Assembly (NCBI GenBank): GCA_024693365.1
Contig: JAILLF010000037.1
Span: 62,001-126,000 of the forward strand
Direction: 5' to 3'
DNA from: Acetatifactor sp.
Lineage (GTDB): Bacteria; Bacillota; Clostridia; Lachnospirales; Lachnospiraceae
DNA: 64,000 nt
Position numbers and translations under genes: made by a program. The notes under the pieces were generated by a model that worked only from the letters and a program-made list of their open reading frames with translations, was not told the origin of the DNA and did no database searches. Below, one piece after another: positions 10,101-15,646 of the stretch; the first letter of the stretch is position 1; each line of letters opens with the position of its first letter.

Positions 10101-10661
10101 GACATTCTGCATTATGGCGACGCTGCGCAGACCTACGTGAACTATAAGACGGACAGCCTTGTCAGCGCTTTCCTTTCGGAGGAACAAAGAAGCATGGGAA
10201 CGGACGTAACCATTCCCATGGTCTATAACAGCGTTAAGGACAAAGACTATGCAACCGTGAGCGCGTCCGTGGCAAGCATTGACACGGCGGCACTGTATCT
10301 TGAGGCAGCCGTCAACGTGCAATTTAAGATCACGGCAAGGAATCCAGCGGGGCTTCGCGCGGTAATGTCGGACAGCGAGAATTTTGCAAAATTCATGGGA
10401 ACAGCCTCACTTAGCGCGGACTGCGTCGACGAGAACGGTCGATACGTCGTAAGATTTGACGGTCTCAATGCCGGTCAGATGCGGAAAACCATCTATGCCG
10501 TGGTAATCCAAGGAAAACGGGCAGTCAGCAATACGTACCGCTACAGCATCGAATCCTACGTGGCGGCCATGAAGGGGAAGGGCGTTCCAAACCTAGACAA
10601 TTTGCTCGATGCCATGATGCGCTACGGAGATTCCGCAGCAGCCTTCGTGGGAAATAATTAA
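7128..10661 (+). CDS. Exported beta-rich protein with duplicated C-terminal module
   Basis: Exported protein of 1177 residues, 27 bases after the Cys-rich gene and probably cotranscribed with it. The signal peptide spans residues 1-32 (cleavage after VLA). Residues of about 33-290 contain repeated short beta-strand patterns (GSLAVKVTGQTDGV, GNADLTISVTNES, DSASIHVKAETEG), suggesting a beta-helix or beta-sandwich carbohydrate-facing region. The middle has several repeats around TSEIKPLGSEYE or ITSLTLPYENE that I cannot assign. Residues of about 872-1177 are the shared module, ending LLDAMMRYGDSAAAF. The last part is nearly identical in DNA to the end of the preceding gene: 10542-10594 equals 6981-7033, base for base. 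Probable cell-surface protein; ligand unknown. Confidence 0.8.
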   Translation: MKRLTAKILGFLAMLCLAVAILPQTAARVLADSATQINVYDENGELLGKLDSKTKYVKYGQLVKDAEFGLDGCTAYFDAGTGTLWLVDYYGGPIEVPDDSGHATLHDLTIVLEGSSVIKNNGKNDNVSFGIKCDPGVLTIDSTAYGSLAVKVTGQTDGVNKVSTYGIESEKSERANGGFTLKGNADLTISVTNESSNRKSNVYGVFSDGVLQIIDSASIHVKAETEGSYNQVIGLCSDCLSNVKKGLIINTSGDVDVDLRSVTNATSATPVQWYGGFVKENSLELKRVNTMILICQSYDDVKPEFEYDDKKICKWTVKDGPRVYTIYRHADFPKTDLDLWGHYRTAVTEINAEVSKNKYYAHDEVGWPDFTVAQDALFEIDDKNVKWERKEGDEWISVEMCERFKRGTYRYTVPMRVKNYFDYRFPFFYETPDRPAVIISGEKFQVLDVNVTGYDSWITVRSPEYVVEDRPVSNVYIQGKLPVPEAGEPLPATSEIKPLGSEYEILDAYWIRWSDQSFHRDEGDVVAPNERYTLEVIFIPKEGYVFTETEEGITFYDESRQKIYAFPMWRYTGTKNLTYWDHYGEDVPLLSIDYDVGGYKIKQVTITSLTLPYENESGENANGRVLALDEKRYEILSQGWYTKKTGGSQVKTFVRGETYYYRVHLQAKNNYEFPRLKSPGTLLAEELPASINGDSERVVRRYWEADGTVWITGAFKAGGVTIDYSGVVEICDLTTPRVGEVVTAASVPAGASYKLGSELWMKYAPDGTYLGASEPGTEFEAGCMYYYLGIVLPISPYVFVSEDGDYCGTVKVNGEVAEVDDSEYLASISDDEEKLLEYRCSAYHHDYMAFGDGRILVSRWFQTKETYHDDRIQIAKKSLTLYDTIAIDFKVPAAVAEWYEDPFLEVTQNGKKSVNDCYDVSSDGEYLIFNVRVAPQEMGDVIRAVPCAYNTDRDVIVGEPVEYSVAEYCKNMLENEKYQSDEWNVFRRLLVDILHYGDAAQTYVNYKTDSLVSAFLSEEQRSMGTDVTIPMVYNSVKDKDYATVSASVASIDTAALYLEAAVNVQFKITARNPAGLRAVMSDSENFAKFMGTASLSADCVDENGRYVVRFDGLNAGQMRKTIYAVVIQGKRAVSNTYRYSIESYVAAMKGKGVPNLDNLLDAMMRYGDSAAAFVGNN

Positions 10662-10690
10662 CCCGGAGCACGTGCAAGAAATTAGAAAAT

Positions 10691-10724
10691 GGTTCTTGCG
10701 GGTGATGTAAATCACCCGCATTTT
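10691..10724 (+). terminator. Intrinsic terminator with GNRA tetraloop (near copy of 3163)
   Basis: The perfect 10-bp stem TGCGGGTGAT (10697-10706) pairs with ATCACCCGCA (10711-10720) around a GTAA tetraloop, followed by TTTTGTGT. It lies 30 bases after the stop of the exported-protein operon. The preceding sequence AAAATGGTTCTTGCGGGTGATG is shared with the copy at 3163. Loop and stem changes between the two copies keep the pairing and the GNRA loop. TATAAT follows at 10728-10733. Confidence 0.8.
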
Positions 10725-10754
10725 GTGTATAATGATGATGGAGGAGGTGGAGAA

Positions 10755-11408
10755 GTGGGCGAAAAGATCAAGGTGGTAATTGCGGATGATCAGTACGTTG
10801 CGCGGGGGTTTTTCGAGATGTACGTGAAGATGTCCTCGGAGTACGAGCTTGCGGCATCCCTTGCCACGGCGGAGCAGGCCGTGAACTACTGCAGGGGAAA
10901 TCCGGTGGACCTTGTCATCATGGACGTCATGATGAAGCGCGGGCTGGATGGCCTGACGTGCGCGGAGACCATCAAGAATAATGATCCGAAGATCCGAGTC
11001 ATCCTCGCAACTTCGACTGCAGAGTACCAGTGGATCGAAAAGGCAAAGAAGGCGAAGATCGATAGTTTTTGGTTTAAAGAATATGACGAAAGTTCGCTCT
11101 TGGAGGTTATGGATCGCACCATGCACGGCGAATCCGTCTATCCCGGTGAGGCACCGGATCCGGAGTTTGGCGACACGATGAAGTCCAGCCTTACGGAGCG
11201 GGAACTGGAAATCCTAAGGGAACTTACGACCAATCGCTCTAACGAGGAAATCGCAGAAAAGTATGGGATCTCACTCAACACGGTCAAACGTCACGTCCAG
11301 AACATGCTAAACAAAACAGGATACGTGAACAGGCTGGAACTCGCAGTAAACGCGAAAGCACTGGGCCTTGTGGTACACGAGGATGACAGAACGGAACGAA
11401 AGACGTAA
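10755..11408 (+). CDS. LuxR/NarL-family response regulator
   Basis: Response regulator of 217 residues. I chose GTG 10755, preceded by GGAGGAGG; an in-frame upstream ATG at 10689 runs through the terminator. Receiver residues of about 1-125 have acidic D11/D12, phosphoacceptor D57 (VIMDVMM) and the conserved Lys in FWFKE. A LuxR-type HTH occupies residues 150-205 (LTERELEILRELTT, NTVKRHVQNMLNKTG). It is the paralogue of the regulator at 14672. By that analogy it is the output of cassette 1 and is driven by the kinase at 1634, although two exported-protein genes now lie between them. Its targets are probably nearby exported-protein genes, which is an inference. Confidence 0.88.
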   Translation: MGEKIKVVIADDQYVARGFFEMYVKMSSEYELAASLATAEQAVNYCRGNPVDLVIMDVMMKRGLDGLTCAETIKNNDPKIRVILATSTAEYQWIEKAKKAKIDSFWFKEYDESSLLEVMDRTMHGESVYPGEAPDPEFGDTMKSSLTERELEILRELTTNRSNEEIAEKYGISLNTVKRHVQNMLNKTGYVNRLELAVNAKALGLVVHEDDRTERKT

Positions 11409-11425
11409 AAAACTCTAAAAAAAAC

Positions 11426-11454
11426 TTTACAAACCTTAAAAGCTATACTATAAT
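11426..11454 (+). promoter_or_regulatory. Sigma-A promoter for the 33-residue peptide gene
   Basis: TTTACA (11426-11431), a 17-base spacer and perfect TATAAT (11449-11454), in A+T-rich sequence just after the regulator stop. Transcription would start near 11461, about 40 bases upstream of the peptide start. Confidence 0.75.
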
Positions 11455-11499
11455 GTAAACAGTTGTAATGATGCTTTCTATGAGTAAGGAGGTTCTATT

Positions 11500-11601
11500 G
11501 TGAACAGAGAGGCATTTGAAGAAATTGCAGTAGAAGTTATCCGGTTTGATGCTGAGGATATTATTACCACTAGCGGTATTCAACTTCCGGATGATGATTG
11601 A
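11500..11601 (+). CDS. 33-residue acidic peptide with FDAEDIITTSG core
   Basis: Small gene with AAGGAGG seven bases before GTG 11500, its own promoter and a downstream hairpin, so expression is well supported. The peptide has no signal sequence or membrane segment. It has a mixed N-terminal part (NREAFEEIAVEVIRF), a central DAEDIITTSG and an acidic end (LPDDD). From memory, short peptides with an E-V-x-x-F-D-x-E-D-[IV]-I-x-T-S-G core recur in Lachnospiraceae and other Bacillota and are usually left as hypothetical; I cannot name a family. A RiPP precursor or signalling peptide is possible, given the PqqD-like and S26-type genes 14 kb downstream and the sensors on either side. That link is inference only. 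Confidence 0.7.
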   Translation: MNREAFEEIAVEVIRFDAEDIITTSGIQLPDDD

Positions 11602-11621
11602 TGATTGATGATTGATGATTG
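11594..11621 (+). repeat. 7-bp tandem repeat (ATGATTG) x4 at the peptide stop codon
   Basis: Four exact head-to-tail copies of ATGATTG, the first containing the peptide's own stop codon (TGA, 11599-11601). The unit is not a multiple of three, but because the stop falls in the first unit, copy-number changes downstream would not alter the encoded peptide. Confidence 0.9.
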
Positions 11622-11659
11622 ATGAAAGATAGATTCATCGCCTAAAAATTTGCAATTGT

Positions 11660-11690
11660 GGCTCGGGGAACAGCGTCCGCGGGCCTTTTT
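11660..11690 (+). terminator. Probable terminator after the peptide gene
   Basis: GGCTCG (11660-11665) pairs with CGGGCC (11680-11685) with one wobble, followed by TTTTT (11686-11690). It would confine the peptide to a transcript of about 230 bases. It ends only 13 bases before the next start codon, so it could also attenuate the downstream sensor operon. Confidence 0.5.
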
Positions 11691-11703
11691 GCGTTGGGGA
11701 AAC

Positions 11704-13338
11704 ATGGGGAAACCGATCAAAAAAACTTTTCAGCACATGCTTTTGTTTTTGGCGCTTCTCTTTTTGGGAGGTCTTTTTGACGTGGTGAGCAGGAACACCC
11801 CCATGCAAACTTTAACGTCCATCTATTATATCAGTCTTTCCGTCGCATACGCGGGAAGGCTGTCCAATCGAATTGCTGACGGTAGGATGCGCAGACTGCT
11901 CACGGCGGTGGCGTGGATGATCGTCATCTTTTTTTTGTTGCGATGTCTGAAGTATTATGCGTTTCACGGAAACGATGGGGCGGTGAGAACGTTATGGTAC
12001 CTCTATTATTTTCCCGTGCTCTTTTTGCCGACCATATCCTTCTGGGCGGCTCTGGCCTTGGACGCAGACGGGAAAAAAGTTTTTGAGAGGTTGCGCGCCT
12101 TTACGGGGATTATTTCCGGAGGACTTTTGGGATGCGTGCTGACCAATGATCTGCATCAAATGGTATTTCGTTTTTCTCCGGGACTTCAAAACTGGGATTC
12201 AGATTACCAATATGGTTTTATCTATTATGCGGTGGCGGCGTGGACAATCCTTATGTTTACGGGTTCCGTGATCGTATTGACTAAGGAATGCCGCATATCT
12301 CTTGGAAAGAGCATGTTCTGGGTGCCGCTGATCCCCATTGGTCTGGGGTTTCTATATTCTCTTCTCTACGTTCTCGGGGTGCCGCCAAGATGGAACGGGA
12401 TCAATGTCATTGAGTTTCCTGAAGTCGCCTGCTTCGTTGTTGCGTGTTATTGGGAAGGCTGTATTTGCATTGGTCTGATCCCATCCAATGAGGGCTATGA
12501 CGAGCTGTTCAAAAACAGTGACCTGGCCGTACAGATCACGGACGTGGACGGAAACGTCAAGTTTACCTCGGCGACGGCAGTCAGGCTTACCGAAGAACAA
12601 ATGAATGCACGTGAGGCCTTGCAGTTAAATGAAAATACGGTGCTCCGTCGTGCGCCGATCCGGGGAGGCTTCGTCTTTTGGCAGAGCGACGTCTCCAGGT
12701 TAAACGCGCTAAATGAGGAATTAAAGGAATTGGAAGAGCAGCTGTCGGAGGAAACGGAATTGATCCGGCTGAAAAATGAGGATCAGATCAAAAGGGCCGC
12801 CATAGATGAAAAGAACCGCGTCTATGACAAGATTGCGGAAGCGGTACGGACGAGGTCACAGAAAATAGCTGAGCTTGCCCAAAGGGCGGAAGGTCAAATG
12901 GCAGAGAATGCAGGCTATCAGGATAGCATGCTCCGGATTTGTTTTTACGGCATTTTTTTAAAAAGATTTGCCAATCTGATGCTCCTGGCGGAGGGACACG
13001 AAACATTGCCGGTTGGGGAGCTGAGCCTTGCAACGTCTGAAACGTTGCATGCCCTTTCGGAGCTCGGCGTCAGCGTGTCCAAAAGGGACGAATCAGAAGG
13101 CGAGATTGCATCGGACATGGCTCTGAACGTTTATGAGACCATGCAGAGATTATTTGAGTGCATGGGTGAGAACTTGCGCGGCGTCTACGTGCGCCTTACG
13201 AAAACGGAGTGTAAGGTGGTATTAGAGGGAGAAAGAATGGATTTCCCTGAGGACGTGACGTCAGCGGTTTCCCTGCAGTGGGAGGATGACGCCTGCTACG
13301 TGAGGCTTTCCCTCGTGGAAGGGGGTGGCTGCCGGTGA
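11704..13338 (+). CDS. 7TM sensor with degenerate kinase domain
   Basis: First gene of signalling cassette 2, 544 residues. ATG 11704 is chosen over an upstream in-frame TTG (11650), which would run through the terminator. Seven predicted membrane segments cover residues of about 10-250, with TNDLHQMVF matching the 7TM histidine-kinase signature. A short PAS-like stretch, a coiled coil (residues 330-370) and a C-terminal dimerisation/ATPase-like region follow. The His seen at the equivalent place in the cassette 1 sensor (HHIYHEIAEK) is replaced here (KNRVYDKIAEA), and no N or G box is visible, so this is probably a pseudokinase receptor. Its stop overlaps the next start as GTGA, indicating translational coupling with the active kinase. 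Confidence 0.8.
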   Translation: MGKPIKKTFQHMLLFLALLFLGGLFDVVSRNTPMQTLTSIYYISLSVAYAGRLSNRIADGRMRRLLTAVAWMIVIFFLLRCLKYYAFHGNDGAVRTLWYLYYFPVLFLPTISFWAALALDADGKKVFERLRAFTGIISGGLLGCVLTNDLHQMVFRFSPGLQNWDSDYQYGFIYYAVAAWTILMFTGSVIVLTKECRISLGKSMFWVPLIPIGLGFLYSLLYVLGVPPRWNGINVIEFPEVACFVVACYWEGCICIGLIPSNEGYDELFKNSDLAVQITDVDGNVKFTSATAVRLTEEQMNAREALQLNENTVLRRAPIRGGFVFWQSDVSRLNALNEELKELEEQLSEETELIRLKNEDQIKRAAIDEKNRVYDKIAEAVRTRSQKIAELAQRAEGQMAENAGYQDSMLRICFYGIFLKRFANLMLLAEGHETLPVGELSLATSETLHALSELGVSVSKRDESEGEIASDMALNVYETMQRLFECMGENLRGVYVRLTKTECKVVLEGERMDFPEDVTSAVSLQWEDDACYVRLSLVEGGGCR

Positions 13339-14552
13339 CAAGCGGAAACCAGGGAATTCTTTGGCAGTGGAACGGCATTGGCGCGGTAAGCATTCTGCTG
13401 TGCCTGCTTGGCATATGTAATCTTGTGCTTTCCATAAGACAAAAAAAGAAGCTCTTCTTTGGCGTTTCTCTGTGCCTGGTCTGCATCGGCGCGGTGATCC
13501 TGAGTTATGCCTACGTGGTGCTGCAGGGATATGGGACGATGACAAGGGCATGGTTGCTTTGGCTGGCGTTCCTGCCGCTGTGGGGGATCGCAGGCTGGGA
13601 TTCCTACGGAAATCTTCGCTGGAATCAAACCCACGTAACGCCCCTGTCCATTCAGGAAAGCTTTGAAAAGCTGACGGAAGGAATTTGCTACTACCGTGAG
13701 GGCGGACAGTGCATTCTTGTAAACGGAAGCATGCAGGAGATTTGCAGAATGCTGACGGGGAGGGCCCTTCGCAACGGAGAAGAGTTTGCCAATGCGGTTT
13801 TTGGCAAGGGCGAATCGAAGATCATCACCATGGGAAATGGGCAGATCAAAGGTTTTTCCAAGCGCAGGGTATCCTTTGCAGGGGAGGAAGTATGGGAGAT
13901 TCTGGCAGCTGACCTGACGGAACTCTATGGGAAAACCAGGCAGCTGCAGGCGGAGAACGAGAGGCTTCGCGACTTTCAAAAGCATTTGACGGAGTATCAC
14001 GCAGAGCAGAGGGATACCGTTCGCAGGGAGGAGATCCTTGCAGCGAAAATGAGCATCCACGATGAGATGAACCGTCTTCTGCTTTCGACCAGAAATGCCA
14101 TGGCGCGGGGAGATTTTGAGGAAGGAAAAAAGGTGCTTCTTTCCTGGAAAAATAATGCATTGCTTCTGTGCAGGGAAGCCCAGGGAACGTCGGACGCGGA
14201 GGCGCTCAGGGACCTTCACGTCATCGCGGCTTCCATGGGAATTGAGCTGCTAACGGAAGGGGATATCTCCATGACGCAGGAGGCTTTGACGCTCTTTGTG
14301 GCGGCGACGAGAGAGGCGATGGTCAATGCTGTAAAGCATGCCGGGGCGCAAAAGCTTTTTGTGACGGTGGGAACGGAGTCGGACGGGACGCGGACGGTCA
14401 TTTACAAAAATGACGGAGCTCCTCCCGCGGAGCCAGTGAGGGCAGCAGGCGGACTGATCAATCTGCGACAGAGACTGGAAAAGGCAGGCGGAAGCATGGA
14501 GATTGCGTCGCAGCCGGAGTTTTGCCTCACGGTGCGGATACCGCAGGCATGA
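13335..14552 (+). CDS. Membrane histidine kinase, DesK/NarL-partner type
   Basis: Kinase of cassette 2, 405 residues, overlapping the sensor by four bases. Three membrane segments occupy residues 10-95. A PAS-like region (TPLSIQESFEKLTEG) and a coiled coil come next, then the phosphoacceptor region MSIHDEMNRLLL with its His, the N box ATREAMVNAVKHAG and the G box GGLINLRQRLEKAGG. It aligns end to end with the kinase at 1634 but lacks the 14-residue repeats. Its partner is the regulator 119 bases downstream. Confidence 0.88.
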   Translation: MTSGNQGILWQWNGIGAVSILLCLLGICNLVLSIRQKKKLFFGVSLCLVCIGAVILSYAYVVLQGYGTMTRAWLLWLAFLPLWGIAGWDSYGNLRWNQTHVTPLSIQESFEKLTEGICYYREGGQCILVNGSMQEICRMLTGRALRNGEEFANAVFGKGESKIITMGNGQIKGFSKRRVSFAGEEVWEILAADLTELYGKTRQLQAENERLRDFQKHLTEYHAEQRDTVRREEILAAKMSIHDEMNRLLLSTRNAMARGDFEEGKKVLLSWKNNALLLCREAQGTSDAEALRDLHVIAASMGIELLTEGDISMTQEALTLFVAATREAMVNAVKHAGAQKLFVTVGTESDGTRTVIYKNDGAPPAEPVRAAGGLINLRQRLEKAGGSMEIASQPEFCLTVRIPQA

Positions 14553-14671
14553 CGAACGTGCTTGCGCGGGTGATATGATTTTGGGTAAACGAAAGGCCGG
14601 AACGGATTGGATTGCCTGCGCGGGTGAGCAAGAAAGATGGAACGATATTACGTTGTTACGGAGGAAGAAAG

Positions 14672-15295
14672 ATGGCGTACCGGGTACTGATCGTGGAAGA
14701 TCAGGAGATGCCAAGGCAACTCTTTGAAATTTATATTCAATCGAGCAAAAGATATGAGCTTGCGGGCATGCTGACCAATGCATCTCTGGCGGCAGATCTT
14801 TGCAGGGCCGGCGGGATCGACCTAGTGTTGATGGATGTTTGCACGTCCCTTGGAAGCAATGGACTTGATGCGGCGGAGGAGATCAAGACGGAATTTCCGC
14901 AGATCAAGGTGATCATCGTGACTTCCATGCCGGAATTTTCTTGGTTGGAAAAGGCGCGGCGGATTGGCGTGGATTCTTTTTGGTACAAGGAGGCGCAGAA
15001 GGACACGATCCTGAACGTCTGCGACCGCACCATGGCGGGAGAGCATATCTATCCTGACGAGACACCCTGCGTATCTATCGGAGCAGTGACGAATCATGAT
15101 TTTACGGACCGAGAGTTGCAGATACTGAAGGAACTGATCACGGGAGACAGCAATGCGGAGATTGGAGCGCGGCTTGGCATTTCTCCCGGGACGATCAAGC
15201 GACACGTGGAGAACATGCTAAAAAAGACGGGTTTCCACACAAGAACTGAGCTTGTCGCCGAGGCCGGAAGACTTGGGATCGTGATGCGCTTCTAA
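14672..15295 (+). CDS. LuxR/NarL-family response regulator
   Basis: Regulator of cassette 2, 207 residues. ATG 14672 follows GGAGGAAG; an upstream TTG at 14612 adds a non-conserved tail and is rejected. Receiver: E9/D10, phosphoacceptor D55 (LVLMDV), Lys in FWYKE. HTH: FTDRELQILKELIT and GTIKRHVENMLKKTG, residues 140-195. It is the paralogue of the regulator at 10755. The 119 bases before it carry two TGCGCGGGTGA words (about 14565-14575 and 14617-14627) that resemble the left arm of the terminators at 3163 and 10691. These could be decayed remnants of that hairpin or binding half-sites. Confidence 0.88.
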   Translation: MAYRVLIVEDQEMPRQLFEIYIQSSKRYELAGMLTNASLAADLCRAGGIDLVLMDVCTSLGSNGLDAAEEIKTEFPQIKVIIVTSMPEFSWLEKARRIGVDSFWYKEAQKDTILNVCDRTMAGEHIYPDETPCVSIGAVTNHDFTDRELQILKELITGDSNAEIGARLGISPGTIKRHVENMLKKTGFHTRTELVAEAGRLGIVMRF

Positions 15296-15448
15296 TGCGT
15301 GAGAAGAAGCCGGGCGGTAGCAGGGAGAAAGACTACGGGTGGAAAGGCGGAAAAACAGAAACCGCCCGTAAGAAAAGGAAGTTGGACAAGATGGCAATGT
15401 GCCCCCAAAGCGTATGACGCAAGCGCGTTGATTCATGTTCAGGAAAGA

Positions 15449-15477
15449 AAAAATGTGCCAGTTGGCACATTTTTTTA
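15449..15477 (+). terminator. Intrinsic terminator after cassette 2
   Basis: AATGTGCCA pairs with TGGCACATT (15452-15470), followed by seven T. The A tract on the other side means it could work in both directions. The 15296-15646 stretch has no convincing gene. It holds this terminator, a second hairpin and a promoter. Confidence 0.75.
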
Positions 15478-15511
15478 TTTTCAAAAGCTTTGGAATTGCA
15501 CTTAAAAAGAG

Positions 15512-15545
15512 GCACGGAATCCAGCGGGAACCCGTGCTTCTTTTT
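15512..15545 (+). terminator. Second terminator-like hairpin
   Basis: GCACGG (15512-15517) pairs with CCGTGC (15532-15537) over a 14-base loop, followed by TTCTTTTT. It is weaker than the hairpin just upstream and may be a back-up terminator. Confidence 0.45.
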
Positions 15546-15589
15546 GTGCCTAAACGTGAATCACTCAAACGCAATGTTTCGTCATTTTG

Positions 15590-15618
15590 TTGCGATTTTG
15601 GAAAAAATCTGCTATAAT
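15590..15618 (+). promoter_or_regulatory. Sigma-A promoter for the anchor-J exported protein
   Basis: TTGCGA (15590-15595), a 17-base spacer and TATAAT (15613-15618), followed by a short leader and GGGAGGA. It probably drives the gene at 15647, and perhaps 18070 as well, since no terminator is visible between them. Confidence 0.75.
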
Positions 15619-15646
15619 TTTGTAAAAAGTTATGGGAGGAACGTCG

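Noticed and set aside
13296..14219. Antisense frame of 307 codons opposite kinase 2
   Set aside because: The + strand carries intact histidine-kinase motifs; the opposite frame has none.
15299..15505. Small frame of 68 codons after regulator 2
   Set aside because: No ribosome site, and it runs through the terminator at 15449.
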